Shown one piece after another: positions 27,503 to 35,583 of a stretch of 64,000 bases of DNA (positions are counted from its first letter, which is position 1; every line of letters begins with the position of its first letter). Below the pieces are notes generated by a model. It was not told where the DNA came from and searched no databases. It saw only the letters and a list, made by a program, of their open reading frames with translations. The translations under genes were made by a program, and so were the position numbers. The stretch comes from Limimaricola variabilis (GTDB taxonomy: Bacteria > Pseudomonadota > Alphaproteobacteria > Rhodobacterales > Rhodobacteraceae): the NCBI RefSeq assembly GCF_014195545.1, contig NZ_JACIBX010000010.1, forward strand, positions 50,450-114,449. Reading direction: 5' to 3'.

Positions 27503-28391
27503 GTTGCGCCCTCCCGGCGGCACGGAGAAAGACCGCGCTCAGAGCGATGTTGATGATCAGGATCACGATCATCACCGCCGCCCCGGTGGAATAGTTCAGG
27601 TCGCGGAACGCCAGCTGGTACATGTAGACGGCCAGCACTTCGGTCGACCGGCCCGGGCCGCCGCCGGTCAGCGGCAGGATGATGTCGAACATGTTGAAAC
27701 TCGCGAAGCTCAGCCACATCAGCGCCAGCGACAGCATCGGCACGATCGAGGGAACCGTGATATGGACGAATTTCTGCGGTGCGGAGGCTCCGTCGATGTC
27801 GGCGGCGGCATAGAGCTCGGGATCGATGGTCTGCAGCCCGGCCAGCAGGATCAGCGTCGAGAACGGCGCGATGAACCAGACATTCGCCATGGTGATCACC
27901 ATTAGCGCCTTGGTCGGATCGGCCAGCCAGGAAACCGTGGAATAGCCGAGTGCGCCGGAAATCTGGGTGACAATGGCGTTGTCGCCGGTGAATAGGAACC
28001 GCCACATGACGGCCGTCGCGACACCGGAAACGAGATAGGGGATCAGCGCGATGGCGCGAAACAGGCTGCGCGCGAAACGGATCTGGTTCAGGGCAAGCGC
28101 ATGAACCAGCGACATCAGCACGCCGATCACGATGGTGGCGCCGACGAAGATCAGCGAGATGACCAGCGAATTGCGGAACCCGTCCGATCCGAACAGATCC
28201 CTGTAATTGCGCAACCCCACGAAAGGTTGGCCCGGCTCCCAGACCTCGATCTGGTAGAATGACATCAATATGCCCCGCACTACCGCGTAGCCCAGTACCC
28301 CGGCGACGATGGCGATGGCGGGAAACAGCAACAGATAGGGCGTCAGCCCTTGGGCCAACCGGTCGCGGAAGCTTGGTTGGATCGTGTTCAT
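27492..28391 (-). CDS. Sugar ABC transporter permease (MalF/UgpA type)
   Basis: This 299-residue permease has six hydrophobic segments, beginning with YLLLFPAIAIVAGVLGYAVV. The EAA-like loop reads AAADIDGASAPQKFVHITVP and is followed by FDIILPLTGGGPGRST. With the other permease it forms the membrane channel of the importer. The stop codon lies inside the next permease gene. Confidence 0.9.
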   Translation of the reverse strand: MNTIQPSFRDRLAQGLTPYLLLFPAIAIVAGVLGYAVVRGILMSFYQIEVWEPGQPFVGLRNYRDLFGSDGFRNSLVISLIFVGATIVIGVLMSLVHALALNQIRFARSLFRAIALIPYLVSGVATAVMWRFLFTGDNAIVTQISGALGYSTVSWLADPTKALMVITMANVWFIAPFSTLILLAGLQTIDPELYAAADIDGASAPQKFVHITVPSIVPMLSLALMWLSFASFNMFDIILPLTGGGPGRSTEVLAVYMYQLAFRDLNYSTGAAVMIVILIINIALSAVFLRAAGRAQHDK

Positions 28392-28425
28392 CGGATCACC
28401 TCACATGCGTGCGGCGGACAGGGCG

Positions 28426-28447
28426 GGGGCCGGATGTCTCCGGCCCC
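28426..28447 (-). promoter_or_regulatory. Stem-loop between the CUT1 binding-protein and permease genes
   Basis: Perfect nine-base arms GGGGCCGGA (28426-28434) and TCCGGCCCC (28439-28447) with a four-base loop. It lies just after the binding-protein stop, as in the other transporter operons here. Confidence 0.7.
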
Positions 28448-28470
28448 TGACTGGCGTAGCGTTGCGCGGA

Positions 28471-29751
28471 TCAGCCGCCGACGAGATCGCGGATGGCGGC
28501 CTGATGCTTGGCCGCGATCGCGGCCGGATCGCCGTCGGGCGTGTTCAGCGCCTCCTGCATCGCGTCGAGCAGGATCTGGTAGATTTGCGTCTGGCGCGGA
28601 TGCGTCGGCAGCGGCGCCAGATCGGAGAAGGCTTCCGCGAAGCTGGAGGCCCAGGGTTTGACCCCGTTGTAGTCCTCGGACTCGAACACCGACAGAACCG
28701 TGCCCGGCTGGTAACGCGCCGAGACCTCGCCGACATTCTCCGGGTGGGCCAGATACTGCATGACCTTGAGGATAGCCGCGTCCTCGGCCGCGTCCGTCGT
28801 CACCAGGAACGGCCAGCCGAGCGTCATGGTGCGGGCCGCCTCCTCCGCGCCCGGGCGCGCCGGCGGACGCGCGCCCGCCCATTGCGCATCCCACTCCAGG
28901 CTTTCGTTCAAGGTCGGATAGATGTTGTCGCCCAGCAGCGCCTGCGCCGCCTCTCCGCCGATGAAGGCCGTGCGCATGGCGCTCGAATCCCAGGCCAGCA
29001 CATCGGGAGAGGTCAGCTCTTCGCGCACAAGCGTCTGGTAGAAGCCCAGCAGGTAGTGCCCGGCCTCGCTGTCGAGCTGCGGCACACCGTTCTCGAACTG
29101 CCCGCCCATAGACATGAAGGCCGACAGGAACCAGACCGGATCATGCGCCCTGCTGCCGATGAGCGCAAAGCCTGTATAACCCTCGGCCTTGGCCGCACGG
29201 GCGAACTCAAGGACATCGTCCCAAGTCTGCGGCTCATCCAAGCTGACCTCGTTCAACCAATCCTTGCGATAGGTGTACCAGAACGGACCCGCATAAAGCG
29301 TCACACCATAGGGCGTGCCATCGAGGGAGGCCATCTCAAGGCCGACCGAGGAGATATCGTCGAGTGCCGCCGGATTTTCGGCCCGCCAAGCCTCCAGTAG
29401 GCTCGAGACGTCCCTGACTGCGCCCTGCGCCACCAACGGGGCAAGCCCGTCAGCTGGAACCTGCACAATATCCGGCGCCCTGTTAGATTGCGCCGCCCGG
29501 AGCGTGTCGGCTACGGCCTGCTCAAGCCGTACCACGTCGGTGGTCACCTGAATATCAGGGTTGGCCGCGTGGAAGCTCTCGAACGCATCAGCAGGGATGA
29601 AATTTTCGCGGCCGAACCACACGGTGATCTCCGTCGTTTCCTGCGCCAGCGCGCTCTGCGCAAAGCCCATGAGCATCGCGCCCGAGATCATCAATCTGTG
29701 CGCTATCGGTCGCCAACGTCCCAGTACGGTGGTGGTCTGAATCTGCGTCAT
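28471..29751 (-). CDS. Periplasmic sugar-binding protein of CUT1 ABC transporter
   Basis: This 426-residue type 1 extracellular solute-binding protein has an extended N-region and a signal sequence around residues 20-36 (GAMLMGFAQSALA-QE). Mature blocks include TVWFGRENFIPADAF, GLAPLVAQGAVRDVSSL and YGVTLYAGPFWYTYR. GGGAGGAG precedes the start. It lacks adjacent enzymes, so the sugar cannot be named. The palindrome 200 bases upstream hints at shared control with the ROK-linked operon. Confidence 0.9.
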   Translation of the reverse strand: MTQIQTTTVLGRWRPIAHRLMISGAMLMGFAQSALAQETTEITVWFGRENFIPADAFESFHAANPDIQVTTDVVRLEQAVADTLRAAQSNRAPDIVQVPADGLAPLVAQGAVRDVSSLLEAWRAENPAALDDISSVGLEMASLDGTPYGVTLYAGPFWYTYRKDWLNEVSLDEPQTWDDVLEFARAAKAEGYTGFALIGSRAHDPVWFLSAFMSMGGQFENGVPQLDSEAGHYLLGFYQTLVREELTSPDVLAWDSSAMRTAFIGGEAAQALLGDNIYPTLNESLEWDAQWAGARPPARPGAEEAARTMTLGWPFLVTTDAAEDAAILKVMQYLAHPENVGEVSARYQPGTVLSVFESEDYNGVKPWASSFAEAFSDLAPLPTHPRQTQIYQILLDAMQEALNTPDGDPAAIAAKHQAAIRDLVGG

Positions 29752-29950
29752 ATGGGTCTCCTCCCAGCAATGGTCGCTTCACTCTGTGTCGGAGAAGACC
29801 GAGACAATGCGCTTAACCAGGGCTACCTGCACAGGCACCTACGGCACCCCCTTTCGTTGCCGCCCCCTCGACCTCTCCGGGTCGGCCCTCCTGCCAACAG
29901 AACCAAAGTTACCCCAAGGATTTTCATATATGCAATATGTTCTATCATTT

Positions 29951-29964
29951 TTCTTACATAAGAA
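29951..29964. promoter_or_regulatory. Palindrome TTCTTA-CA-TAAGAA upstream of the CUT1 operon
   Basis: Perfect six-base arms with a two-base centre. It shares the core TACATAAG with the palindrome at 24064-24083. A common ROK-type regulator is possible but not shown by the sequence alone. Confidence 0.45.
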
Positions 29965-30397
29965 TACCATATCATGTCTGTTTTTTTCGTAAGTGGCCCG
30001 GATTTGAAGACTTGGTAAGTTTCCATGCTCGGCTCTCCCGCTCGGTCAGTGCGTCGACACCATCCGCAGGCATGCCGCCGTCGGCGCAAAAGACGCGGGC
30101 AACCGACGTGCGTGACCGCGCTATGACTTGCAACGCCCAGCGATGTTCTGCGTCGGTTGCGTGAGTGGGAGGTGCTGCTGATAGGCTATTCGGTCAGAGC
30201 CCGAAGTAGCAGCTCGATTACTACCTGCACCGCCCCACTCGGCTCTGAAAAACATCTCATCCGCCAAATTTGCCATGAAAACGACATTGGACCAGTAGGC
30301 CACATAGCCTTAGATCGTGACCTGCTTCCGGGAAATTGGACCGCTGGCATTGGGAAAAGTCTCGTAAACTGCCGAGCAAACAACGCAAGGAAGACCG

Positions 30398-30462
30398 ATG
30401 CGGACATTTTGGTTCAGCAAACAGCAGATCGCCTTCATCCTGAAGAAGGCGGATGACGGGCT
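30398..30462 (+). mobile_element. IS3-family OrfA N-terminal remnant
   Basis: The frame starting at ATG 30398 reads FSKQQIAFILKKADDG, which resembles the first helix of IS3-family OrfA transposases (commonly RFSEEQI followed by ILREAE). The similarity stops after about 22 residues, so only the start of the insertion sequence survives beside the replication genes. Confidence 0.5.
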
Positions 30463-30685
30463 CAGGTCAGAGTCTCAAGAAAGGCGGGTTTTATGTCATC
30501 AGGCATAATGGCCATACGCCCGACAGCATGACCGGATCGGCAGAACGGCTGGCCTCCACCACTACGCCGCGAGATTTCTTCTGACTTGCCCTCGCGAAGA
30601 ATGAGAAATCCGGGGGATGTGGCATCAGCCTTAAACCAAGCTACAGGAAGCCATAGGTTGGAGCTGACAACCTTCTGATACGGTA

Positions 30686-31573
30686 TCAGCTATCATCCAA
30701 TAGTGAGGAATCCGGGGTAGCCTTCCGCCTTAGGCGCTCTTTGCGCAAAGAGATTGCTATAGAGGGCAAGGGTGCAATGTGCTGCACCTGTCCTGCGATG
30801 CGGGCACGTCGACCGACCTTGGGCCTCTGCGCTTCTGCCCAAGCCGCCTTGAGCTCTTCTTCCGACTTCCGCCACCAACCGACACGGATATGCGTGACCC
30901 GTCGCCCGGTCTTCAAGGGCGCGACCGTGATATTGAAAGGCGCAAGGGCGTTGATTTCGTCTACTGCCGGTTTCAGCACATGCTTGTTAAGTGCGCCGAA
31001 GGCCGGATACTTGCCCTCTTCTACGCCCAGCATCTGCCGGAAGTCGTCCAGCCCGATCTCTTGAAACACCTTGCGGCTCAGATTTGACCACTGAGAAGCG
31101 TTTTCATAAAGTGAAACCGCATACTTAGAGCTGAACGCCATCAGTACCGGCAGTGCGATCTTGCCCCAGATCGAACTATCGCGAAGCATCTCCACCAACC
31201 GCTTGTCGAAGGAGTAGCTAAGCGTTCCGGCTCGGCGGTCAGGGTCATCCATGTCGTTGCCACCGAGAAACTGTACCCGGCGCGTCCGCCCCCCCGAAAG
31301 CTTCACAGTTAGAATCGTCTGCATCAGCGAAACGATCGCTTCCTCGACCATTTCAGAGCCTTTATGCCCATCCGGCCGCAACTCAGCCAGCTCGATAGTA
31401 TAATCCTTACCCTCGCGGATCCCCTGCTGGTGGGCATTGTGCCAAAGGATCGTGATCGCCCGGCGCGCGTTTAGTGTAAGCGTCTGATGGCCCGTGATTT
31501 GAATCAGTTCGGAGGGCTTAATGGCCTCATCACGGGATGGCGTTAAGGCCAAGACACGGAGCTCTTCAGACAT
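30686..31573 (-). CDS. repA: Plasmid replication initiator, Rep_3 superfamily
   Basis: This 295-residue initiator has the two winged-helix layout of Rep_3 proteins. Visible blocks are LTLNARRAITILWHNA and LPVLMAFSSKYAVSLYENASQW, FGALNKHVLKPAVDEINALAPF, and the C-terminal motif VTHIRVGWWRK. Such proteins bind iterons to open the plasmid origin and also repress their own gene. Five iterons and a DnaA box lie directly upstream, and a small ATTGTG/CACAAT palindrome sits between the start and the origin. This marks the replicon as a plasmid or chromid. Confidence 0.92.
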   Translation of the reverse strand: MSEELRVLALTPSRDEAIKPSELIQITGHQTLTLNARRAITILWHNAHQQGIREGKDYTIELAELRPDGHKGSEMVEEAIVSLMQTILTVKLSGGRTRRVQFLGGNDMDDPDRRAGTLSYSFDKRLVEMLRDSSIWGKIALPVLMAFSSKYAVSLYENASQWSNLSRKVFQEIGLDDFRQMLGVEEGKYPAFGALNKHVLKPAVDEINALAPFNITVAPLKTGRRVTHIRVGWWRKSEEELKAAWAEAQRPKVGRRARIAGQVQHIAPLPSIAISLRKERLRRKATPDSSLLDDS

Positions 31574-31600
31574 GGCGCCACCTTAGGGTGAGTCGGATTT

Positions 31601-31615
31601 ATTGTGAAACACAAT
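31601..31615. promoter_or_regulatory. Palindrome ATTGTG-AAA-CACAAT upstream of repA
   Basis: Perfect six-base arms with a three-base centre, 28 bases before the repA ATG. This is a typical place for an operator through which the initiator represses its own synthesis. Confidence 0.55.
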
Positions 31616-31654
31616 TTTGCTCAAGATTCACATTTTAAGCCCAGCAAAGACGTC

Positions 31655-31663
31655 TGTGGATAA
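31655..31663. promoter_or_regulatory. DnaA box (TGTGGATAA)
   Basis: Exact match to the consensus DnaA box TTATCCACA, read on the minus strand. It lies beside the iterons, so host DnaA probably helps open the origin. Confidence 0.75.
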
Positions 31664-31677
31664 GTCGAGCCGCGTTC

Positions 31678-31777
31678 CCCCGGAAACCTCACATTTAGGC
31701 CCCGAAGTCCTCATCCGTCGCCCCGGAGACCTCACTTCTTGCCCCGAGAACCTCACCGCAAACCCCGAAAACTTCAC
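31678..31777. repeat. Five iterons, consensus CCCCGRARACCTCAC
   Basis: Direct repeats start at 31678, 31700, 31721, 31742 and 31763, with a spacing of 22, 21, 21 and 21 bases. The conserved part is CCCCG-purines-CCTCAC, followed by a variable spacer. One-turn-multiple spacing places every copy on the same helix face, as expected for initiator binding. Confidence 0.88.
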
Positions 31778-31863
31778 AGATTGGCCCGTAGCATCCTGAA
31801 TACATGAGAAAAAAAGGACCCTGAATCTATGAATCTATGAATCCCGAAAGGGATAGAAGTGAC

Positions 31864-32181
31864 TCACCGCCGCCCCTGCCCTTCAAACTCACGCATCAGG
31901 ATGTCGAGCATATCGGCATAGGTCCGACGATCGGATTTGCAAAGAAGCTTGAAGCGCTCGATGATATCGAGCGGCGCCTTGATAGAGATCTGACCATCTC
32001 GAACTTCTTGGCGGCTTGGCCATCGTGCTGGTGAGGCCGCGTAACTTCCTTCCCGAGATGATTCGGAAAATGAGGAATCCGGGGCCTCTCGTCGCGGTCG
32101 TACCTCATCACGTGGCGCCGTCCGCTGGCGAGACTCGGGTTCGAACTGTTGCAAGCGGCTGAAATCAAGCGACTTGGGCAT
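31864..32181 (-). CDS. Small plasmid partition protein with ribbon-helix-helix domain
   Basis: This 105-residue protein has a disordered, charged N-terminal half and a C-terminal ribbon-helix-helix segment (GQISIKAPLDIIERFKLLCKSDRRTYADMLDILM). It starts within the last 17 bases of parA and would be the ParG/ParB-like centromere-binding partner. The flexible N-terminus could stimulate ParA ATPase, as in ParG proteins. It is not a classic ParB with an HTH and CTPase domain. Confidence 0.75.
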   Translation of the reverse strand: MPKSLDFSRLQQFEPESRQRTAPRDEVRPRREAPDSSFSESSREGSYAASPARWPSRQEVRDGQISIKAPLDIIERFKLLCKSDRRTYADMLDILMREFEGQGRR

Positions 32182-32845
32182 TCATGGCCTCCTCAAGCAT
32201 GTCTATCACCTCGGACGCGAAGCGCTGCGCGTTCTCGACCGCTTTGTCGATGCCATTCACATCGGCAGGGTTGAGATCGCGAAGTCCAGCGCCGGCATTG
32301 TGCAGCGATGAAAACGCCGTGCGGCGGTGCAGTTGCGTGGCAAAGACTGGAGCCGCGGCCTTTAGTTCGGCTTGAATATGGCGCTCCAGCTTACTCTTTA
32401 CAGCAGCAGAGGTGCGCGCGAACAAGATGGCCGCAGGAATGTCTCGACGGCGAGCCCTGCCCTCCATGGCTACTTCAGCCAAGGTCTCGATCGCGGCATC
32501 TGCATCCTGTTGTTCCTCACCAGCAGGAATGATGACGAGATCGGACTCGGAGATAGCAAACGACGTCAATCGGCTGGCGGTCCCTTCCAAGTCAATCAGT
32601 ACGAACGGAGCGCGGCCTCGTGCGACAGCAATCTCATCCTGAATGTGACGTTCTCCAGCGCTCGCGACCACCTCGATGCCCTGCGGTAGCGGCGCAAGCT
32701 GCGACCACCGTTTCAGACGCTGCGCCGGATCAGCGTCTATGATGACGACTTGTGTGCCTTGTGCCGCAAGTTCAGTGCCCAGGACGATGCAAGACGTGGT
32801 CTTGCCTGCGCCACCCTTTGAACTGGCGAATGATATGGTAGGCAT
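32165..32845 (-). CDS. parA: ParA-family partition ATPase
   Basis: This 226-residue ATPase has the deviant Walker A motif KGGAGKTT near residue 10, the Walker A-prime block VIIDADPAQRLKRW and switch region FVLIDLEGTASRL. The short form without an N-terminal HTH is type Ib, which usually pairs with a small ribbon-helix-helix protein, exactly what follows it here. The start at 32845 (MPTISFASS) is chosen because upstream codons do not match the family. Confidence 0.92.
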   Translation of the reverse strand: MPTISFASSKGGAGKTTSCIVLGTELAAQGTQVVIIDADPAQRLKRWSQLAPLPQGIEVVASAGERHIQDEIAVARGRAPFVLIDLEGTASRLTSFAISESDLVIIPAGEEQQDADAAIETLAEVAMEGRARRRDIPAAILFARTSAAVKSKLERHIQAELKAAAPVFATQLHRRTAFSSLHNAGAGLRDLNPADVNGIDKAVENAQRFASEVIDMLEEAMNAQVA

Positions 32846-33471
32846 GAACCAGCTTCCCTGTTCTTGACTGCTCTGCCTCAACCTACCCATAGGAAGGAGT
32901 AGCATGGCAAGGCCAGGACTGCACCGACATGGCTGACCATTGGTATCGTGTGGCTTGAATGCCATTGGTTGGATACCCACGGGTACCCTACGGTACCGCG
33001 GGGAACGGTACAGTATCGAAAATCGGCGGATCAATAAGCAGTCACTCCTGATGTAATAATGCAGGTTCGCGACGTATAGTATTGTTATAAGATAGTATTA
33101 TTCTGTCAACGTTCACGCGACGCACAGCATGATCGCGAATGTCTACACAAGTGTAGGGTAGGGTCCGAATGCTACGGATACTCTTGGCTGTCCCTGGATA
33201 TCCTATGGTACCAAGTAGTGCTCATTGGAGGAATTGAACTGACGCGCATTGCAATCGAAAGAAGTGACGGACACCTCCCAACCAAAGCCGAAAATCTAAA
33301 ATTATGACAGGCGATTTGGCATGGCTCGCCTGTTGATGCCATGCAGAGCAGTGCTTCGATGTCGCTCGTGTTCCATCCAAAAAAGGGCAGGGAACAACCG
33401 AAGAAAAACCATCATACTCACGCTTACCTCCATGTCGGTTTAGTTCGAAGCATATCCAAGGCCGCCCTCTA
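32846..33471. other. 626-base region upstream of parA: promoter and possible centromere
   Basis: No gene is recognisable here. It contains clustered GGTAC/GGATA-like words (32970-33020 and 33175-33215), a perfect CTACAC-AA-GTGTAG palindrome at 33143-33156, and two direct ATAGTATT repeats (33076-33083, 33092-33099) in an AT-rich promoter-like stretch. Type Ib partition systems keep their centromere upstream of parA, so this is the place to expect parS/parH. Confidence 0.5.
33143..33156. repeat. Palindrome CTACAC-AA-GTGTAG upstream of parA
   Basis: Perfect six-base arms. It lies about 300 bases before the parA start, in the presumed centromere and promoter region. Its function is not established by sequence. 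Confidence 0.5.
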
Positions 33472-34077
33472 TTAAGTACTTGGTTCAGGAAGCGGAGAGA
33501 GATCTGCCTTTGGGCGAGAGCGCTGCACCCCGTATGACCCACAAAGCTCAACAAGGGCGCCATGGATGCGCTCGATGATCTCGCCACGCGTCGAGACTTG
33601 CCGTTCCACCAGTCCGATCCGTCGGGTCAGTTGGGGCTCGCCGAACGGAATGCGTACCAGCGCCTCGTTCTCTGGTTCCTGCAATGCAACGTGGGGCACC
33701 ACCGAGATACCAAGGCCTTGGCGCACGCAGGTCATGATCGCGCCGATCGTGTCGATAGCGGCCACGTCCTGTGTCACCACCCCCAAGCGCGACAGTTCGG
33801 TGTCGATCAGGTTGGCCAGCGGTACTGGACTCTGGAACCGGACGAAGGGCAGGGTAGCAAGCGCCTGCGCCGCGCCCTCGATTTCAGTGCCCGGCGGCGC
33901 AACCAGCCAAAGGGGCTCGCAAAGGAAAGGGCTCCAGCGTAGGGCAGGGGGGAAGCCGACATGCTCGGCCACCACAGCGGCGTCGAGCCGGCCCGCCGCC
34001 ACGTCGGAGATAAGCGTGGTGGAGTTAGCGACGACGAGGCTCGTCTTCAGCTCGGGATAACGTGCCCGCATCTGCAC
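33472..34077 (-). pseudogene. LysR-family regulator, 5' half missing
   Basis: About 200 residues of a LysR-type effector-binding domain are present, resembling NAC-type regulators: MRARYPELKTSLVVANSTTLISDV and later CVRQGLGISVVPHVAL. The N-terminal winged helix-turn-helix is absent. Homology stops at about 34077, where the oppositely oriented hydroxyacid dehydrogenase begins abruptly. An ATG exists upstream in the antisense strand of that gene, but the first 38 codons are shadow sequence. It cannot bind DNA in the normal way. Confidence 0.8.
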
Positions 34078-34877
34078 GTCATTTCGAAGCACGGGGTCGG
34101 GGTGGACAACATCGATCTCGAGGCCGCGGCGCGGCGGGGCATCCCGGTGCTGGTGGCCACCGGAGCGAACGCCGTCTCCGTGGCCGAGCATGCCATTGCG
34201 CTGTTGCTGGCCGTGGTGAAACGGGTCGTGCCGCTGGATGCCGGCCTACGCGCAGGTCGCTGGGAGAAGCCAGGGTTCCAAGGGCGTGAACTGGCAGGGG
34301 CGACGCTCGGTCTCGTCGGCATGGGAGCCATCGCTCAAGCCACCGCGCGGTTCGCCAAGGCCCTCGGCCTCGAACTGGTGGGCTTCGACCCCTATGCACC
34401 GGACGAGGCGTTTCGCGAGATCGACGCCACCCGCTGCGAGACGCTGGCCGAACTGCTGCCGCGCGCCGAGATCCTCAGCCTTCACTGCCCCTGACCGAAG
34501 AGACCCGCGCCATCGTCAACGCCGATACGCTTGCACAGATGCCGAAGGGAAGCTTCGTCATCAATACCGCACGCGGCGGGCTGATTGACGAGGTGGCGCT
34601 CCTGGAGGCGGTGCGCTCGGGCCAGCTGGCCGGGGCGGGGCTCGACAGCTTCGCCACCGAGCCGCCGGGCGCCGCCCACCCCTTCTGGGCAGAGCCGCGC
34701 ATCACCGTCACCCCGCATATCGGCGGCGTGACGCGCGAGGCCGGCGCCCGGGTCGGTGTCGAAGCTGTGCGCGGCATCATCGACATCCTGGAGGGCCGCC
34801 CCGTGCCGCCCGCCCGTATCGTGAACCGAAGGCTGCTGGAGGCGTCGAGGGCGCCGCTGGCCAAGATGGAGGACTGA
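34078..34877 (+). pseudogene. D-isomer-specific 2-hydroxyacid dehydrogenase, 5' end lost and frameshifted
   Basis: The sequence begins in mid-protein at VISKHGVGVDNIDLEAA, so roughly the first 70-80 residues of the catalytic domain are missing. The nucleotide-binding region is seen as LGLVGMGAIAQATARFAKALG. At about 34487-34492 one base is missing: the frame ends SLHCP-stop and continues one frame over as LTEETRAIVN, then MPKGSFVINTARGG with the catalytic arginine, and TPHIGGVTREAG with the histidine. Two independent lesions make an active enzyme very unlikely. The downstream RraA-like gene begins one base after its stop. Confidence 0.85.
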
Positions 34878-34878
34878 C

Positions 34879-35553
34879 ATGTCCCAGGGATTTCGCATCC
34901 TAACCCGCCACCGTACCGCCTCGCGCGCACTGGTCGAGGCCTTTGCCCGGCTGCCGGTCGCCAACGTCTCGGACGCCATGGCACGGATGAGCGGCGCCGG
35001 GCCGCGGCTGCGGCCGATGCACCGCTCGGGTGGCATGGCTGGCGTGGCGCTGGCCGTGAAGTCGCGGCCAGGCGACAACCTGATGCTGCACAAGGCGATC
35101 GACATGGCCGTGCCCGGCGACGTGATCGTTGTCGATGCCGCCGGCGACCTGACCAATGCGCTGATGGGCGAGCTGATGTTGGCTTATGCCGTCAGAAAGG
35201 GCGTCGCGGGCTTCGTGCTCGACGCGGCGATCCGCGATGCGGATGCGTTTCTTGAGACCAATCTGCCTACATTCGCTGCCGGTATTACACATCGCGGCCC
35301 CTACAAGGACGGGCCCGGCGAGATCAACGTGCCTGTCAATCTGGGCGGGATGATCGTGTCCCCAGGCGACATCGTGCTGGGCGACAGCGACGGCGTGCTC
35401 GCGGTGCCGATCGACGATGCCGAACAGGTTCTGGCCCGCACCGAGGCCAAGCAGGACGCCGAAGCGAAGCAGATGCAGGCTATCGCCGAGGGGCGCAATG
35501 ACCGGTCCTGGGTGGACGCGGCGCTGGCGCAGCGCGGCTGCGCCTTTCCATAG
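34879..35553 (+). CDS. RraA-like protein / 4-hydroxy-4-methyl-2-oxoglutarate aldolase family
   Basis: This 224-residue protein has the RraA/HMG-aldolase fold: VANVSDAMARMSG, AGVALAVKSRPGDNLMLHKAID, VPGDVIVVDAAGDLTNALMGELM and FVLDAAIRDADAF with the catalytic R-D-x-D area. Members act as aldolases or oxaloacetate decarboxylases on keto acids, and RraA itself binds RNase E. Beside a hydroxyacid dehydrogenase and a TTT transporter, a keto-acid lyase role is more likely than RNA regulation. Confidence 0.85.
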   Translation: MSQGFRILTRHRTASRALVEAFARLPVANVSDAMARMSGAGPRLRPMHRSGGMAGVALAVKSRPGDNLMLHKAIDMAVPGDVIVVDAAGDLTNALMGELMLAYAVRKGVAGFVLDAAIRDADAFLETNLPTFAAGITHRGPYKDGPGEINVPVNLGGMIVSPGDIVLGDSDGVLAVPIDDAEQVLARTEAKQDAEAKQMQAIAEGRNDRSWVDAALAQRGCAFP

Positions 35554-35583
35554 ATCTGACATCAACCGATAGGGAGGAGAACG

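Larger units (their letters stand above)
29752..30685. other. 934-base region: transporter promoter and IS debris
   Basis: The part near 29920-29990 is AT-rich and carries a palindrome, and it is the likely promoter of the minus-strand sugar transporter. Further right, an IS3-type OrfA start is recognisable at 30398-30462. A short inverted repeat (CTGATAC/GTATCAG, 30675-30689) covers the repA stop. No intact gene is seen. Confidence 0.55.
31574..31863. other. Plasmid origin of replication (oriV) region
   Basis: The 290 bases between repA and the partition genes contain a perfect DnaA box, five direct repeats of 21-22 bp, an AT-rich stretch with tandem GAATCTAT units (31823-31838), and the hairpin ATCCC-GAAA-GGGAT (31841-31854). 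This is the layout of an iteron-controlled Rep_3 origin. Confidence 0.85.

Noticed and set aside
31678..31777. Direct repeats considered as a CRISPR array
   Set aside because: The repeats are about 15 bp with 6-7 bp gaps and lie beside a plasmid initiator and a DnaA box, so they are iterons.
34078..34191. N-terminal extension of the LysR frame across the dehydrogenase
   Set aside because: The first 38 codons are antisense to conserved dehydrogenase sequence and show no LysR similarity. They result from the deletion junction.
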